From positions 22,658-86,657 of the forward strand of contig JAOXSC010000181.1 of NCBI GenBank assembly GCA_025800215.1: 64,000 nucleotides of DNA, read 5' to 3'. This DNA is from Marinibacterium sp. (GTDB lineage: Bacteria > Pseudomonadota > Alphaproteobacteria > Rhodobacterales > Rhodobacteraceae). Shown in pieces: positions 1 to 9,440 of the stretch (within the stretch, counting starts at the first letter, position 1; every line of letters begins with the position of its first letter). A program made the position numbers and the translations under genes. The notes beneath the pieces were generated by a model, which made no database searches, was not told the origin of the DNA, and saw only the letters and a program-made list of their open reading frames with translations.

Positions 1-311
1 AGGATCAGCAGCAGCTCCATCCGCGACCGCCCCACCCGGCCAAAGCGGCGCTGCAGCCAGCCCACATAGGCCAAAAGCGCCAGCAGCGCGTGGTAATACA
101 GCATCGACCAGTGGAAATTGAGGATCGGAATAAGCACCGCCACCACCGCCAGCCCGATCCAGCGCGCGCGCACGGCCAGTTCCAGCCCTTCGCGTTTCTC
201 GCGCTCCAGCGCGGCCAGGGCAAAGCGGTTCTGCACGACATCCTCGACCCTGAGATGGTCGGGAAGATCGTCCTTGGTCAGGTCCAGCTGCGTAGCGGGT
301 TGATCGGTCAT
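1..311 (-). CDS. N-terminal part of a membrane protein, probably a class III adenylate/guanylate cyclase (partial)
   Basis: Only the first 103 codons lie in the window; the gene runs off the left edge. ATG at 309-311 is preceded by an AAAGAGG ribosome site. After a charged, helix-forming stretch of about 45 residues (ending in LEREKREGLELAVRARW) there are two hydrophobic segments at about residues 50-68 and 74-85, then a basic loop. From memory, membrane-anchored cyclases of Roseobacters begin this way and often lie next to ccrM. No catalytic domain is visible here, so the cyclase assignment is inference; a plain membrane protein cannot be excluded. Confidence 0.5.
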   Translation of the reverse strand, partial: MTDQPATQLDLTKDDLPDHLRVEDVVQNRFALAALEREKREGLELAVRARWIGLAVVAVLIPILNFHWSMLYYHALLALLAYVGWLQRRFGRVGRSRMELLLI

Positions 312-392
312 GGCCTCTTTCCCCTGATCGCGTTGGCATATGCTAGCCCAGGACCGAGGCGGGGGCGATGGGGTCGGGACCGCCTTGGCACC

Positions 393-418
393 AAAAAAGC
401 CCCGCCATCAGGCGGGGC
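393..418 (-). terminator. Rho-independent terminator after ccrM
   Basis: Read on the minus strand, the arms GCCCCGCC (411-418) and GGCGGGGC (399-406) form a perfect 8-bp stem around a TGAT loop. Six T residues follow directly (393-398). It lies 64 bases past the ccrM stop and before the next minus-strand gene, so it should end the ccrM transcript. Confidence 0.9.
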
Positions 419-481
419 CAAGGTGAGTGCCCGGGTCAGGCCGCAGGCACCGGCGGTAACTTGATCTTGGAAACGTGCGCC

Positions 482-1677
<1,196 letters not shown>

Positions 1678-1679
<2 letters not shown>

Positions 1680-2304
1680 AATGACTTGCAGATTTGCCTT
1701 GATACAAGATATTGTGGACCGGCTTGAACGAACGTCTATGGTGTGGGGTCAGCCCAAGATTTCGGAGCGCGGCCTTGTGCTCGGGCGTGGGGTAGCCTGC
1801 GTTGCGCTCCCAGCCATAGCCGGGATGTTGTTGCGCCAAATCCACCATGATGCGGTCGCGCGCCGTTTTCGCCATGATCGACGCTGCAGCAATCGACAGG
1901 CTGCGCGCATCGCCCTTGACCACGGTCTGAGACGGCAGGGTCAGCCCCTTGGGTGTGCGATTGCCGTCGATCAGTGCGAAATCAGCGGGCGTGCCAAGCT
2001 GATCAAGGGCGCGGCACATGGCCAGATGGCTGGCCTGCAGGATGTTGATCTGCTCGATTTCCTCGACCGAGGCGTGGGCGACAGCCACCACCGCCCGGTC
2101 CTGCAGCTGCGCGGCCAGATGGTCACGCGCCCTGGCTGTCAGCTTTTTGGAATCGTGCAGCCCCTCGGGGATGTCATCAGGGTTCAGGATCACGGCAGCT
2201 GCGGTCACCGGGCCCGCCAGCGGGCCGCGCCCGACCTCGTCGACCCCGGCCACCCGCAGAAAACCGCGCGCATGCAAATCAGCTTCAAAGGTAAAATCCG
2301 GCAT
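1678..2304 (-). CDS. rnhB: Ribonuclease HII
   Basis: Cleaves the RNA strand of RNA-DNA hybrids and removes misincorporated ribonucleotides. The 208-residue protein has the family signature GVDEVGRGPLAGPV near residue 18, which supplies the first two acidic metal ligands, and a second acidic site in ALIDGNR. HPGYGWERNAGYPT lies near the C-terminus. The open frame continues far upstream, but homology begins at the ATG at 2304; longer starts would run into the divergent lipoprotein gene. The ribosome site is weak. It directly precedes ccrM, a common order in Rhodobacteraceae. Confidence 0.93.
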
Positions 2305-2488
2305 ATCCGCGCCTAGCCCCGATGCCGCACGACGCGCAAGGGAAATCGCACGCTTTGGCGCGCCTCGCGGTCCCGGCAGACGGTGACGCAGAAACGCAAC
2401 AACATGCCCGAAATTGCCGCCCTGCGCTCGCACCCAATCAACTAGACGCGCATAAGCGTCACCAGTTAAATTGCCCTTGGACATCCTC

Positions 2489-2968
2489 ATGAAATCTCTT
2501 TCCATTGTCGCGGCGCTGGCCGCCGCAGTCGCAATTGCGGGCTGCACCCCGGTCAAAGGCCCCACCGCAGGCGGCATCACCGCATCTTTCAAGAACGATG
2601 AAGCCAAATCCTTTGTCGCGGGCATGCAGCCTGCCAAAGCCAAGGCGGTTCGGGGCGAAAAGACGCTGCCCGCCGACTGCACCATTGATTCGACAAAATT
2701 TGCGGCCTCGTTCAAGTCGCCCGCAACGGTCAACCTGCCCGCCTACAGCAAGGATCCGGTCCCTGTCACCGTGAGCTGCACCTTCGAGGACGAAACCAAG
2801 ACCGTCGTCTTCAAACCCAAGAACCTGTCGGCCCAGGCGCGCGCGGGCTCCGCGATCGGCGTGGCGATCCTGTGCCCGATCTGCGGGGTCGGCTATGCCG
2901 CCGCCACTGCGGGGAAAAAGGAAAACGACATTCACGGGTTTTCGTCCCTGACCGTCGAATTCGACTGA
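2489..2968 (+). CDS. Small lipoprotein of unknown function
   Basis: 159 residues beginning MKSLSIVAALAAAVAIAGC: a short basic n-region, a hydrophobic h-region and a lipobox AIAGC, so the mature N-terminus should be a lipidated Cys18. Two mature cysteines (CTIDST and VSCTFED) and a CPICGVG motif in a C-terminal hydrophobic glycine/alanine-rich stretch are visible; the latter could be a hairpin of the glycine-zipper type. A TTG six codons upstream is an alternative start, but it would put charged residues before the signal peptide. Divergent from rnhB. I do not recognise a named family. Confidence 0.75.
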   Translation: MKSLSIVAALAAAVAIAGCTPVKGPTAGGITASFKNDEAKSFVAGMQPAKAKAVRGEKTLPADCTIDSTKFAASFKSPATVNLPAYSKDPVPVTVSCTFEDETKTVVFKPKNLSAQARAGSAIGVAILCPICGVGYAAATAGKKENDIHGFSSLTVEFD

Positions 2969-3056
2969 GCGGTCCGCCCCAAACCCGCCGGGTCTGTCTT
3001 GCCATGGCCGCGCAATTGCCCATCTTGGAGCATGAGCCCACAACACAGACCCGGTG

Positions 3057-4595
3057 ATGACCCTGCCAGCCCGTGACCTGACCACGTCCTATACGATCGA
3101 CATCCAGCCGCTTGACGGCACTGTCACCGCATGGCGGGGCGATGCGATGCTTGCGCAATCGGACCGCGCGCAGGTAATGTTCGAAACCCGCCTGCAGCCG
3201 ACGGTCTATTTCCCGGTCGAAGACATCTGCGCCGAGATCACCGGCGTTTCGGATCTGCAGACCTTCTGCCCGTTCAAGGGCACGGCCACCTATCGCGGCC
3301 TGCGCATCGACGGCACCGATCTGGACGCGGCGATCTGGTGCTATGACAGCCCCCTGCCCGAAAGCCGCCGCCTTGCGGGCTATGCAGCCTTCATGCCCGG
3401 CATCGCAAGCACGCTGGACACCGGCGACACCCTGCTGCCCCCGCCGCAGGACGGGCATCTGAGCGGTGCGCTGGTCGACTGGCTGCTGCGCGAGGCCCCG
3501 GCCATCCCCACGCCCGAAGACCTGACCCGCGCGCTGGCCCATAACATGATCGCCCATGGCATTGCGATCAGCCGCATCAGCATCATGATCTGGTCGCTGC
3601 ACCCGATGATCGCAGGGCGCAACTTTGTCTGGGAAAAGGATGGCGACAGCGTCAATTCCTATGCCCCGAGCTACGAGATCCATGATCACCCCGGCTTTGT
3701 GAACAGCCCCCTGCGCCACGTCGCCGCCGGGCTGGGCGGGGTTCGGGCGCGGCTGGCCGATGGCAGCGCCGACAGCGACAGCTTTCCCATCCTGCAGGAT
3801 CTGCGTGCCAAGGGGGCGACGGATTACGTGGCCATGCCGATGCCCTTTTCGGACGGGCGCAAGAACGTTCTGACGCTGACCTGCGATCACCCCGACGGGT
3901 TCACCACCGCCAATCTGGGGCTGGTCTTTGAATGCAGCCCGCTGATCAGCCGCCTGTTCGAGGTCTTCACCCTCAAGGACAACGCCCGGTCACTGCTGGA
4001 AACCTATCTGGGGCGGCGCACCGGCGCGCGGGTGCTGGGCGGCGAAATCCGGCGCGGCGACGGCGACGAAATCGACGCCGCGATCATGTTCTGCGATCTG
4101 CGCGGATCGACCCGGCTGGCCGAAACCATGGCGCGCGATGACTATCTGTCACTGCTCAACGCCTTTTTCGAGACCGCATCGACCCATGTCGAAGAAATGG
4201 GCGGCGAGGTGCTGAAATTCATCGGTGACGCGGTGTTGGCCGTCTTTCCCGCCGACACCACCCCCGACGAAGCCTGCGACCGCGCCTTGCAGGCCGCGCA
4301 GCGGATCGTGCGGGCCTGCCATGCCGAAACCCGCCCGATGCATTGCGCGGCGGGGCTGGACTTTGGCCGGGTGACCTATGGCAATGTGGGATCACAGGGG
4401 CGGCTGGATTTCACCGTGATCGGGCAGGCCGCCAATGTGGCCGCACGGCTGGGCGACTACGGCAAGCAGAACAACCATGCCATCGTCACCAGCGATGCGT
4501 TCTGCCGCGCCGGCTGCACCCTGTTGCCCCTGGGGCCGGTGCCGCTGCACAATGTGGCCGAGCCGGTGATGGCCTTTGCGGCCGCGACCGGCTAG
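3057..4595 (+). CDS. Soluble class III adenylate/guanylate cyclase with N-terminal DUF427 domain
   Basis: Predicted to make cyclic nucleotide from NTP. Residues about 10-115 match DUF427 (VYFPVEDI at 50-57, CPFKGTATY at 71-79, then a conserved tryptophan/tyrosine block). Residues about 130-310 form a sensor-like region also seen in other proteobacterial cyclases. The catalytic domain starts near 335: MFCDLRGST holds the first metal Asp347, KFIGDAV gives Lys387 and the second metal Asp391, and TVIGQAANVAAR gives the transition-state Asn460 and Arg464. All catalytic residues appear intact. No membrane segment is seen. GTG at 3054 is an alternative start immediately before the ATG. Confidence 0.85.
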   Translation: MTLPARDLTTSYTIDIQPLDGTVTAWRGDAMLAQSDRAQVMFETRLQPTVYFPVEDICAEITGVSDLQTFCPFKGTATYRGLRIDGTDLDAAIWCYDSPLPESRRLAGYAAFMPGIASTLDTGDTLLPPPQDGHLSGALVDWLLREAPAIPTPEDLTRALAHNMIAHGIAISRISIMIWSLHPMIAGRNFVWEKDGDSVNSYAPSYEIHDHPGFVNSPLRHVAAGLGGVRARLADGSADSDSFPILQDLRAKGATDYVAMPMPFSDGRKNVLTLTCDHPDGFTTANLGLVFECSPLISRLFEVFTLKDNARSLLETYLGRRTGARVLGGEIRRGDGDEIDAAIMFCDLRGSTRLAETMARDDYLSLLNAFFETASTHVEEMGGEVLKFIGDAVLAVFPADTTPDEACDRALQAAQRIVRACHAETRPMHCAAGLDFGRVTYGNVGSQGRLDFTVIGQAANVAARLGDYGKQNNHAIVTSDAFCRAGCTLLPLGPVPLHNVAEPVMAFAAATG

Positions 4596-4661
4596 CACGA
4601 CCTTGCCCAGCCCCGCGCGCGTTCCTATAAGCGGGGTCAAACCATCGCACCGGAGCGCGCC

Positions 4662-5609
4662 ATGCCTTTTGATCAGCGTCACCTTCTGGGGATCGAAACG
4701 CTCCGCCCTGATGAAATCACCAGCGTTCTGGACCTGGCCGAAGACTATGTCGCGCTCAACCGGCAGTCGGACAAACATGCCGATGCGCTGACCGGGCTGA
4801 CCCAGATCAACATGTTCTTCGAAAACTCGACCCGCACCCAGGCCAGTTTCGAACTGGCGGGCAAACGGCTGGGCGCGGATGTGATGAACATGAGCGTCGC
4901 CGCGAGCTCGGTCAAAAAGGGCGAAACGCTGATCGACACGGCGATGACGCTGAACGCCATGCACCCCGATCTTCTGGTCGTGCGCCACCCCCATTCGGGC
5001 GCCGTGGATCTGCTGGCGCAAAAGGTGAACTGCGCGGTGCTCAACGCCGGTGACGGACGGCACGAGCACCCGACCCAGGCGCTGCTGGATGCGCTGACGA
5101 TCCGGCGCGCCAAGGGGCGGCTGCACCGGCTCAATATCGCGATCTGCGGAGACATCGCCCACAGCCGCGTGGCGCGGTCGAACCTGCTGCTTCTGGGCAA
5201 GATGGAAAACCGCCTGCGCCTGATCGGCCCGCCGACGCTGATGCCGTCGGGCATCTCGGATTTCGGGGTCGAGGTCTATGACAACATGCGTGACGGGCTG
5301 GCCGATGTGGATGTGGTGATGATGCTGCGCCTGCAAAAGGAACGGATGGATGGCGGGTTCATCCCGTCCGAGCGTGAATATTTCCACCGCTACGGGCTGG
5401 ATGCCGATAAGCTGTCTCATGCCAAGCCCGACGCCATCGTGATGCATCCCGGCCCGATGAACCGGGGCGTGGAAATCGACGGCACCCTGGCCGATGACAT
5501 CAACCGCTCGGTGATCCAGGATCAGGTGGAAATGGGTGTGGCGGTGCGCATGGCGGCGATGGATCTGCTGGCGCGCAACCTCAGAGCCCACCGGGCAGGC
5601 GCAGCATGA
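4662..5609 (+). CDS. pyrB: Aspartate carbamoyltransferase catalytic subunit
   Basis: Condenses carbamoyl phosphate with aspartate in the first committed step of pyrimidine synthesis. The 315 residues are normal length. The carbamoyl-phosphate site [13 protein letters not shown] lies near residue 50, the HPTQALLD motif near 130 and the aspartate-binding HPGPMNRG near 265. The ATG follows a GGAG ribosome site by seven bases. It opens a run of six closely spaced genes that includes a dihydroorotase-like protein, as in other bacteria where PyrB needs such a partner for holoenzyme assembly. Confidence 0.96.
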   Translation: MPFDQRHLLGIETLRPDEITSVLDLAEDYVALNRQSDKHADALTGLTQINMFFENSTRTQASFELAGKRLGADVMNMSVAASSVKKGETLIDTAMTLNAMHPDLLVVRHPHSGAVDLLAQKVNCAVLNAGDGRHEHPTQALLDALTIRRAKGRLHRLNIAICGDIAHSRVARSNLLLLGKMENRLRLIGPPTLMPSGISDFGVEVYDNMRDGLADVDVVMMLRLQKERMDGGFIPSEREYFHRYGLDADKLSHAKPDAIVMHPGPMNRGVEIDGTLADDINRSVIQDQVEMGVAVRMAAMDLLARNLRAHRAGAA

Positions 5610-6190
5610 CCGGCACAGCCGCCGACCTGACGGTGCCCGAACGCGAAACCGGGCGGGTACGGCTGTTTGCGGTCAATCTGAGCGATGCCGACATTGCCCC
5701 GATGATCGCCGATCCCGACCCTGCGCATCCCGACCCGGTGCCCCATCCCACAGCGCCGGCCGCCGCGCGGCTTCTGGGGACGGACGGGCTCGACCCCAGC
5801 GGGATCGAGCTTTTCCCGGTCAAGGATCTCGATGGGCTGGGGCTGGTCGATTACCTCGCGGACGGGCACGGCATCCCGCGCGATCAGCTCCGCCCCGACC
5901 GGGCGCGCCTGATGGCGCTTGAAGGGCATGTGCTGCTGATGCTGTCGGCGGCCAGCCGGGATCAGGCGATGACCCTTGCACCCGGTGCCGACCTGACCCT
6001 GATCGGCACCTATGGGCGCCCGCGCACCGACTGGACGGCAGCGCCTCTGGACAGCGCGGCCGCTGCCCCCTTTAGCGGCGCGCGCGTGCCGCCGCGCGTG
6101 GCGCGCGCCGAAGCCACCCGCCGGGGCGGCATCCTGGTCGGCGTGGTCATGGCGCTGATCGCACTGGCCCTGATCTGGATGGTGATGTGA
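5606..6190 (+). CDS. Conserved-looking membrane-anchored protein of unknown function
   Basis: 194 residues; the ATG overlaps the pyrB stop by four bases (ATGA), so translation is probably coupled. The protein is mostly soluble, with a single C-terminal hydrophobic segment (residues about 176-193, [17 protein letters not shown]) acting as a tail anchor. The body contains a stretch [19 protein letters not shown] near residue 112. I do not recognise a family. Its place between pyrB and the dihydroorotase-like gene suggests membrane-linked work with the next gene rather than a step of pyrimidine synthesis. Confidence 0.8.
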   Translation: MTGTAADLTVPERETGRVRLFAVNLSDADIAPMIADPDPAHPDPVPHPTAPAAARLLGTDGLDPSGIELFPVKDLDGLGLVDYLADGHGIPRDQLRPDRARLMALEGHVLLMLSAASRDQAMTLAPGADLTLIGTYGRPRTDWTAAPLDSAAAAPFSGARVPPRVARAEATRRGGILVGVVMALIALALIWMVM

Positions 6191-6576
6191 TGACCGAACC
6201 GCTTGCAACATTCCGGCCCGACCGCGGCGCCTATCTGCGCAGCCACACCTGGATGGCGGCGCTGGCCATGGCGCTGGCGATGCTGGTGCTGTGGCTGATC
6301 GGCAATCCCTATGTCTGGACCGGCGCGCCTGCCGGGCTGCTCGCCATCGGGGTGCGCGGCTGGTATCTGGCGTCCGAAGAACTGGCGGTGCGCTGGCAGA
6401 TCGCCGATGATGTGCTGGCCGGGGCGGGTGTGCGGATCCCGCTGGGCCAGATCGACAAGATCAACACGCTTGGCAGCATGGTGCAGGTGGTGACCCGCGA
6501 CGGGCACAAGCACCTGATCAAATACCAGGCCGACCCCGCCGCCACCGTCGCGGCCATCAAGAAAGCCACAGGATGA
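6190..6576 (+). CDS. Small membrane protein with PH-like domain
   Basis: 128 residues. Two hydrophobic segments (about 18-37 and 41-56) are followed by a compact region with VRWQIADDVLAGAGVRIPLG, IDKINTLGSMVQVVTRDG and a closing helix, the layout of bacterial PH-like membrane proteins. The ATG overlaps the preceding stop by one base (TGATG); a GTG three bases earlier is possible. Together with the preceding gene it is embedded in the pyrimidine operon. Function unknown; the PH-like call rests on pattern only. Confidence 0.75.
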   Translation: MTEPLATFRPDRGAYLRSHTWMAALAMALAMLVLWLIGNPYVWTGAPAGLLAIGVRGWYLASEELAVRWQIADDVLAGAGVRIPLGQIDKINTLGSMVQVVTRDGHKHLIKYQADPAATVAAIKKATG

Positions 6577-7859
6577 GCGACGTTCTATTTACCAATGCAC
6601 GGCTGATCGACCCCGAGGCCGGAACCGAATTCCTGGGCTGGCTGTCGGTCAAGGGCGGGCGCATTGCCGATCACGGCAATGCCCACCCCCATGCCATCGA
6701 CGAACCTGCGCAGGTGGTGGATGCGGGCGGCAAATGCCTGGCCCCCGGCATCGTGGATCTGGGCGTCAAGGTGGGCGAACCGGGCGAGCGGCACAAGGAA
6801 AGCTATCGCTCGGCCGGGCTGGCGGCGGCGGCGGGCGGTGTCACCACCATTGTCACCCGTCCCGACACCGATCCCACCATCGACAACCCCGAAACGCTGG
6901 AATTCGTCACCCGCCGCGCGCAGGAAGACAGCCCCGTGCATGTCCGCCCCATTGCCGCCCTGACCAAGGGGCGCGAAGGGCGCGAGATGACCGAGATCGG
7001 GTTCCTCAAGGATGCCGGCGCCGTGGCCTTTTCCGATTGCGACCATGTGGTGCACAACACCAAGGTTCTGACCCGCGCGCTCAGCTATGCGCGATCCTGC
7101 GACGCGCTGGTGATCGGCCACCCGCAAGAGCCCGAACTGTCGCGCGGCGCATCGGCCACGTCGGGGAAATTTGCGTCCCTGCGCGGTCTGCCGGCGGTGT
7201 CGCCCATGGCCGAGCGCATGGGCATCGACCGTGACATCGCGCTGCTGGAAATGACCGGTGCGCGCTATCACGCCGACCAGATCACCACCGCGCGCGCCCT
7301 GCCCGCGCTGAGCCGGGCCAAGGCCAACGGGCTCGACATCACGGCGGGCACGTCGATCCACCATGTGACGCTGAACGAACTCGACGTGGCCGATTACCGG
7401 ACCTTCTTCAAGGTGACGCCGCCGCTGCGCTCGGAAGACGATCGGCTGGCCGTGGTCGACGCGCTGCGCGACGGGCTGATCGACATCCTCAGCTCCATGC
7501 ACACGCCGCAGGACGAGGAATCCAAACGCCTGCCCTTTGAGGCCGCCGCCAGCGGGGCGGTTGCGCTGGAAACCTTCCTGCCCGCCGCGCTGCGCCTGTA
7601 TCACGCGGGGCATCTGGACCTGCCGCAGCTGTTCCGCGCCATGGCGCTGAACCCCGCGCGCCGTCTGGGGCTTGACGCCGGGACCATCGCGCCGGGCGCG
7701 CCTGCCGATCTGGTGCTGTTTGACGCCGATGTGCCCTTTGTGCTGGATCGGTTCAAACTGCGGTCGAAATCCAAGAACACCCCTTTTGACGGGCAGCGCA
7801 TGCAGGGCCGGGTGCTGGGCACCTGGGTTGCGGGCACCCGCGTCTACGAGGCCACGTGA
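6573..7859 (+). CDS. pyrC: Dihydroorotase-like protein, probably catalytically inactive (PyrC'/PyrX type)
   Basis: 428 residues with the overall layout of class I dihydroorotases, but the metal site is gone. The D-x-H-x-H motif reads VDLGVKVGEPG at 61-71, so both histidines (positions 64 and 66) and the substrate arginine are replaced. The HVST-like motif reads YHADQIT. The catalytic TDHAPH block reads SSMHTPQDE. In Pseudomonas such inactive homologues are structural partners of aspartate carbamoyltransferase, and the same role is likely here given co-transcription with pyrB. A working dihydroorotase should be encoded elsewhere. The start overlaps the previous gene by ATGA. Confidence 0.85.
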   Translation: MSDVLFTNARLIDPEAGTEFLGWLSVKGGRIADHGNAHPHAIDEPAQVVDAGGKCLAPGIVDLGVKVGEPGERHKESYRSAGLAAAAGGVTTIVTRPDTDPTIDNPETLEFVTRRAQEDSPVHVRPIAALTKGREGREMTEIGFLKDAGAVAFSDCDHVVHNTKVLTRALSYARSCDALVIGHPQEPELSRGASATSGKFASLRGLPAVSPMAERMGIDRDIALLEMTGARYHADQITTARALPALSRAKANGLDITAGTSIHHVTLNELDVADYRTFFKVTPPLRSEDDRLAVVDALRDGLIDILSSMHTPQDEESKRLPFEAAASGAVALETFLPAALRLYHAGHLDLPQLFRAMALNPARRLGLDAGTIAPGAPADLVLFDADVPFVLDRFKLRSKSKNTPFDGQRMQGRVLGTWVAGTRVYEAT

Positions 7860-8494
7860 TGCCGCAGATGGACAGTTCGGCCAGCATGATTCTGCTGGCG
7901 CTTTGCCTGGGCTACGGGCTGGGGTCGGTGCCCTTTGGCATGGTGCTGACGCGGATCATGGGTCTGGGCAATCTGCGTGACATCGGGTCCGGCAACATCG
8001 GCGCCACCAATGTGCTGCGCACCGGCAACAAGCTGGCCGCAGCGCTGACCCTGCTGCTGGATGCGGCCAAAGGCGCGGTGGTGGTGGTGATCCTGCGGGG
8101 CTTTGGCGCCGACGCGCTGGCGCTGCAACTGGGTGCGCTGGCGGCAATGCTGGGGCATTGCTTTCCGGTCTGGCTGGGCTTTCGAGGGGGCAAGGGCGTG
8201 GCCACGTTCCTGGGGCTTTGGCTGGTGCTGGCCTGGCCGGTGGGTCTGGCCTGCTGCGCCAGTTGGCTGGTGGGGGCCGCACTGACGCGGATTTCGTCGA
8301 TGGGCGCGCTGGTGGCGGCGGCGGCATCGGTGCTTTGGGTCTGGCTGCTGACCGATGGCAGCATGCTGGGGCTGAGCGTCATCCTCGCCCTGCTGGTGAT
8401 CACACGCCATCACCAGAACATCGCCCGCATCCGTGCCGGGACCGAACCGCGCATCGGATCCAAAGGCGGATCCAAGGGCGGATCAAAACCCTGA
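7859..8494 (+). CDS. plsY: Glycerol-3-phosphate acyltransferase PlsY
   Basis: Transfers acyl from acyl-phosphate to glycerol-3-phosphate in the inner membrane, the first acylation of phospholipid synthesis. About 211 residues with five hydrophobic segments. Conserved loops are clear: GSGNIGATNVLRTG near residue 45, GFRGGKGVAT near 105 and HHQNIARIRAGTE near 185. The ATG overlaps the preceding stop by one base; a GTG just before is possible. The C-terminus ends in a repeated GSKGGSKGGSK tail encoded by near-identical 12-base units (8456-8491), unusual for the family. Confidence 0.93.
   Translation: MPQMDSSASMILLALCLGYGLGSVPFGMVLTRIMGLGNLRDIGSGNIGATNVLRTGNKLAAALTLLLDAAKGAVVVVILRGFGADALALQLGALAAMLGHCFPVWLGFRGGKGVATFLGLWLVLAWPVGLACCASWLVGAALTRISSMGALVAAAASVLWVWLLTDGSMLGLSVILALLVITRHHQNIARIRAGTEPRIGSKGGSKGGSKP
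8456..8491 (+). repeat. Three 12-base tandem units at the plsY 3' end
   Basis: GGATCCAAAGGC, GGATCCAAGGGC and GGATCAAAACCC follow each other directly. The first two differ by one base and the third shares its first five bases. They encode the GSKG repeats at the PlsY C-terminus and lie just before the next small gene. Confidence 0.7.
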
Positions 8495-8754
8495 GCCGCC
8501 CCACCGACGCAGCCCTTGCCGCCTTACGCGCCTGGCCTGTGGGCACGCTTCCCGGACGGTCACAAGGGCGCCGGTATATGGTCAGCAAGCGGCTTCACGC
8601 AGGGGGCCGGTCCATCAAGCTGGTCGCGCACGAGCTGGGCGGGCCCGACTATATCAGCCTCAACCTTTACGATCTTGGCCGGGGTCCACGGATCTTTCCG
8701 TGCGAAATGCCGCTGACCAAGGTACTGCGGTTTCTGGAAGACCTGCAATCTTGA
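8491..8754 (+). CDS. Small protein of unknown function, start uncertain
   Basis: Up to 87 residues. The region RPTDAALAALRAWPVGT followed by LPGRSQGRRYMVSKRL looks conserved to me (from memory, small Rhodobacteraceae proteins share a PG-x-SQGRRY motif), but no ATG precedes it. The CTG at 8491, overlapping the plsY stop as CTGA, or the GTG at 8539 would have to start translation. The first in-frame ATG is at 8578 and would leave 58 residues. The C-terminal half (HELGGPDYISLNLYDL, FPCEMP) is compact and soluble. Last gene of the pyrB-plsY run. Confidence 0.55.
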   Translation: MSRPTDAALAALRAWPVGTLPGRSQGRRYMVSKRLHAGGRSIKLVAHELGGPDYISLNLYDLGRGPRIFPCEMPLTKVLRFLEDLQS

Positions 8755-8781
8755 CGGGTTGATATTCTCATCAAAACTGTT

Positions 8782-8801
8782 ATTTCTGTCATAACAGAAA
8801 T
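8782..8801. promoter_or_regulatory. Inverted repeat operator 1 (GbsR/MarR)
   Basis: ATTTCTGT (8782-8789), spacer CATA, ACAGAAAT (8794-8801): a perfect 8-bp inverted repeat ending 14 bases before the regulator start codon. A near copy lies at 9422-9440 in front of the second gene (17 of 19 positions identical). Likely binding site for the regulator encoded at 8816. Confidence 0.65.
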
Positions 8802-8815
8802 TTCGGAATATCGTG

Positions 8816-9364
8816 ATGCAACTCAGCCAATCCATGCAGGACTTTATTCTTCACTGGGGGGAAATGGGCTCTCGCTGGGGGGTGAACCGCTCGGTCGCGC
8901 AGATCCATGCGCTGCTGCATATCTCGCCCGATCCGATGACAGCCGATGAAATCTGCGACACGCTCAACCTTGCACGGTCCAATGTGTCGAACGGGCTGAA
9001 AGAGCTGCAGGGCTGGAAGCTTGTCAAAGTCAGCCGCAAGCTGGGCGATCGCCGCGATCATTTTACGTCGATCCGGGACATGTTCGATCTGGTGAACACC
9101 GTCGTGGCCGAACGGCGCAAACGCGAATTTGCCCCGACGCTCGAAGCGCTCGAAGCGGTGCTGCAAGAGGCCGAAACCGATCAGACCCCCACCGCCGTGC
9201 GCGACCGCATGCGCGAAACCCATCGGGTGATGAAGATGTTTGATGATTGGTATCTCGACTTTTCGCGCCTGCCGCATGCGGTGCATCTGAGCGTGCTCAA
9301 GCTGGGATCCAGGATTGTCAGCCTGCTTCCGGGTGGGCGATCCGCAAGGCCAACCGACAGCTGA
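8816..9364 (+). CDS. GbsR/MarR family transcriptional regulator
   Basis: 182 residues. The winged helix-turn-helix lies at about 25-95, with the recognition helix around LNLARSNVSNGLKELQGW and a wing KVSRKLGDRRDHF. This arrangement (long first helix, HTH, then a helical dimer tail) matches GbsR-like members of the MarR superfamily. ATG at 8816 is preferred over a GTG three bases earlier. A strong palindrome directly upstream implies autoregulation, and a second copy precedes the following membrane-protein gene, which is therefore its probable target. Ligand unknown. Confidence 0.87.
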   Translation: MQLSQSMQDFILHWGEMGSRWGVNRSVAQIHALLHISPDPMTADEICDTLNLARSNVSNGLKELQGWKLVKVSRKLGDRRDHFTSIRDMFDLVNTVVAERRKREFAPTLEALEAVLQEAETDQTPTAVRDRMRETHRVMKMFDDWYLDFSRLPHAVHLSVLKLGSRIVSLLPGGRSARPTDS

Positions 9365-9421
9365 TCAGAGCCCCCTGAAGACGCCTATTGCCCCCGCAGT
9401 GCAAAAAATTTTGACCGGAAG

Positions 9422-9440
9422 TTTCTCTCATGACAGAAAT
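9422..9440. promoter_or_regulatory. Inverted repeat operator 2 (GbsR/MarR)
   Basis: TTTCTCTCATGACAGAAAT matches operator 1 at 17 of 19 bases. It overlaps the start codon of the gene at 9430, so a bound regulator could block transcription or initiation. Confidence 0.6.
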
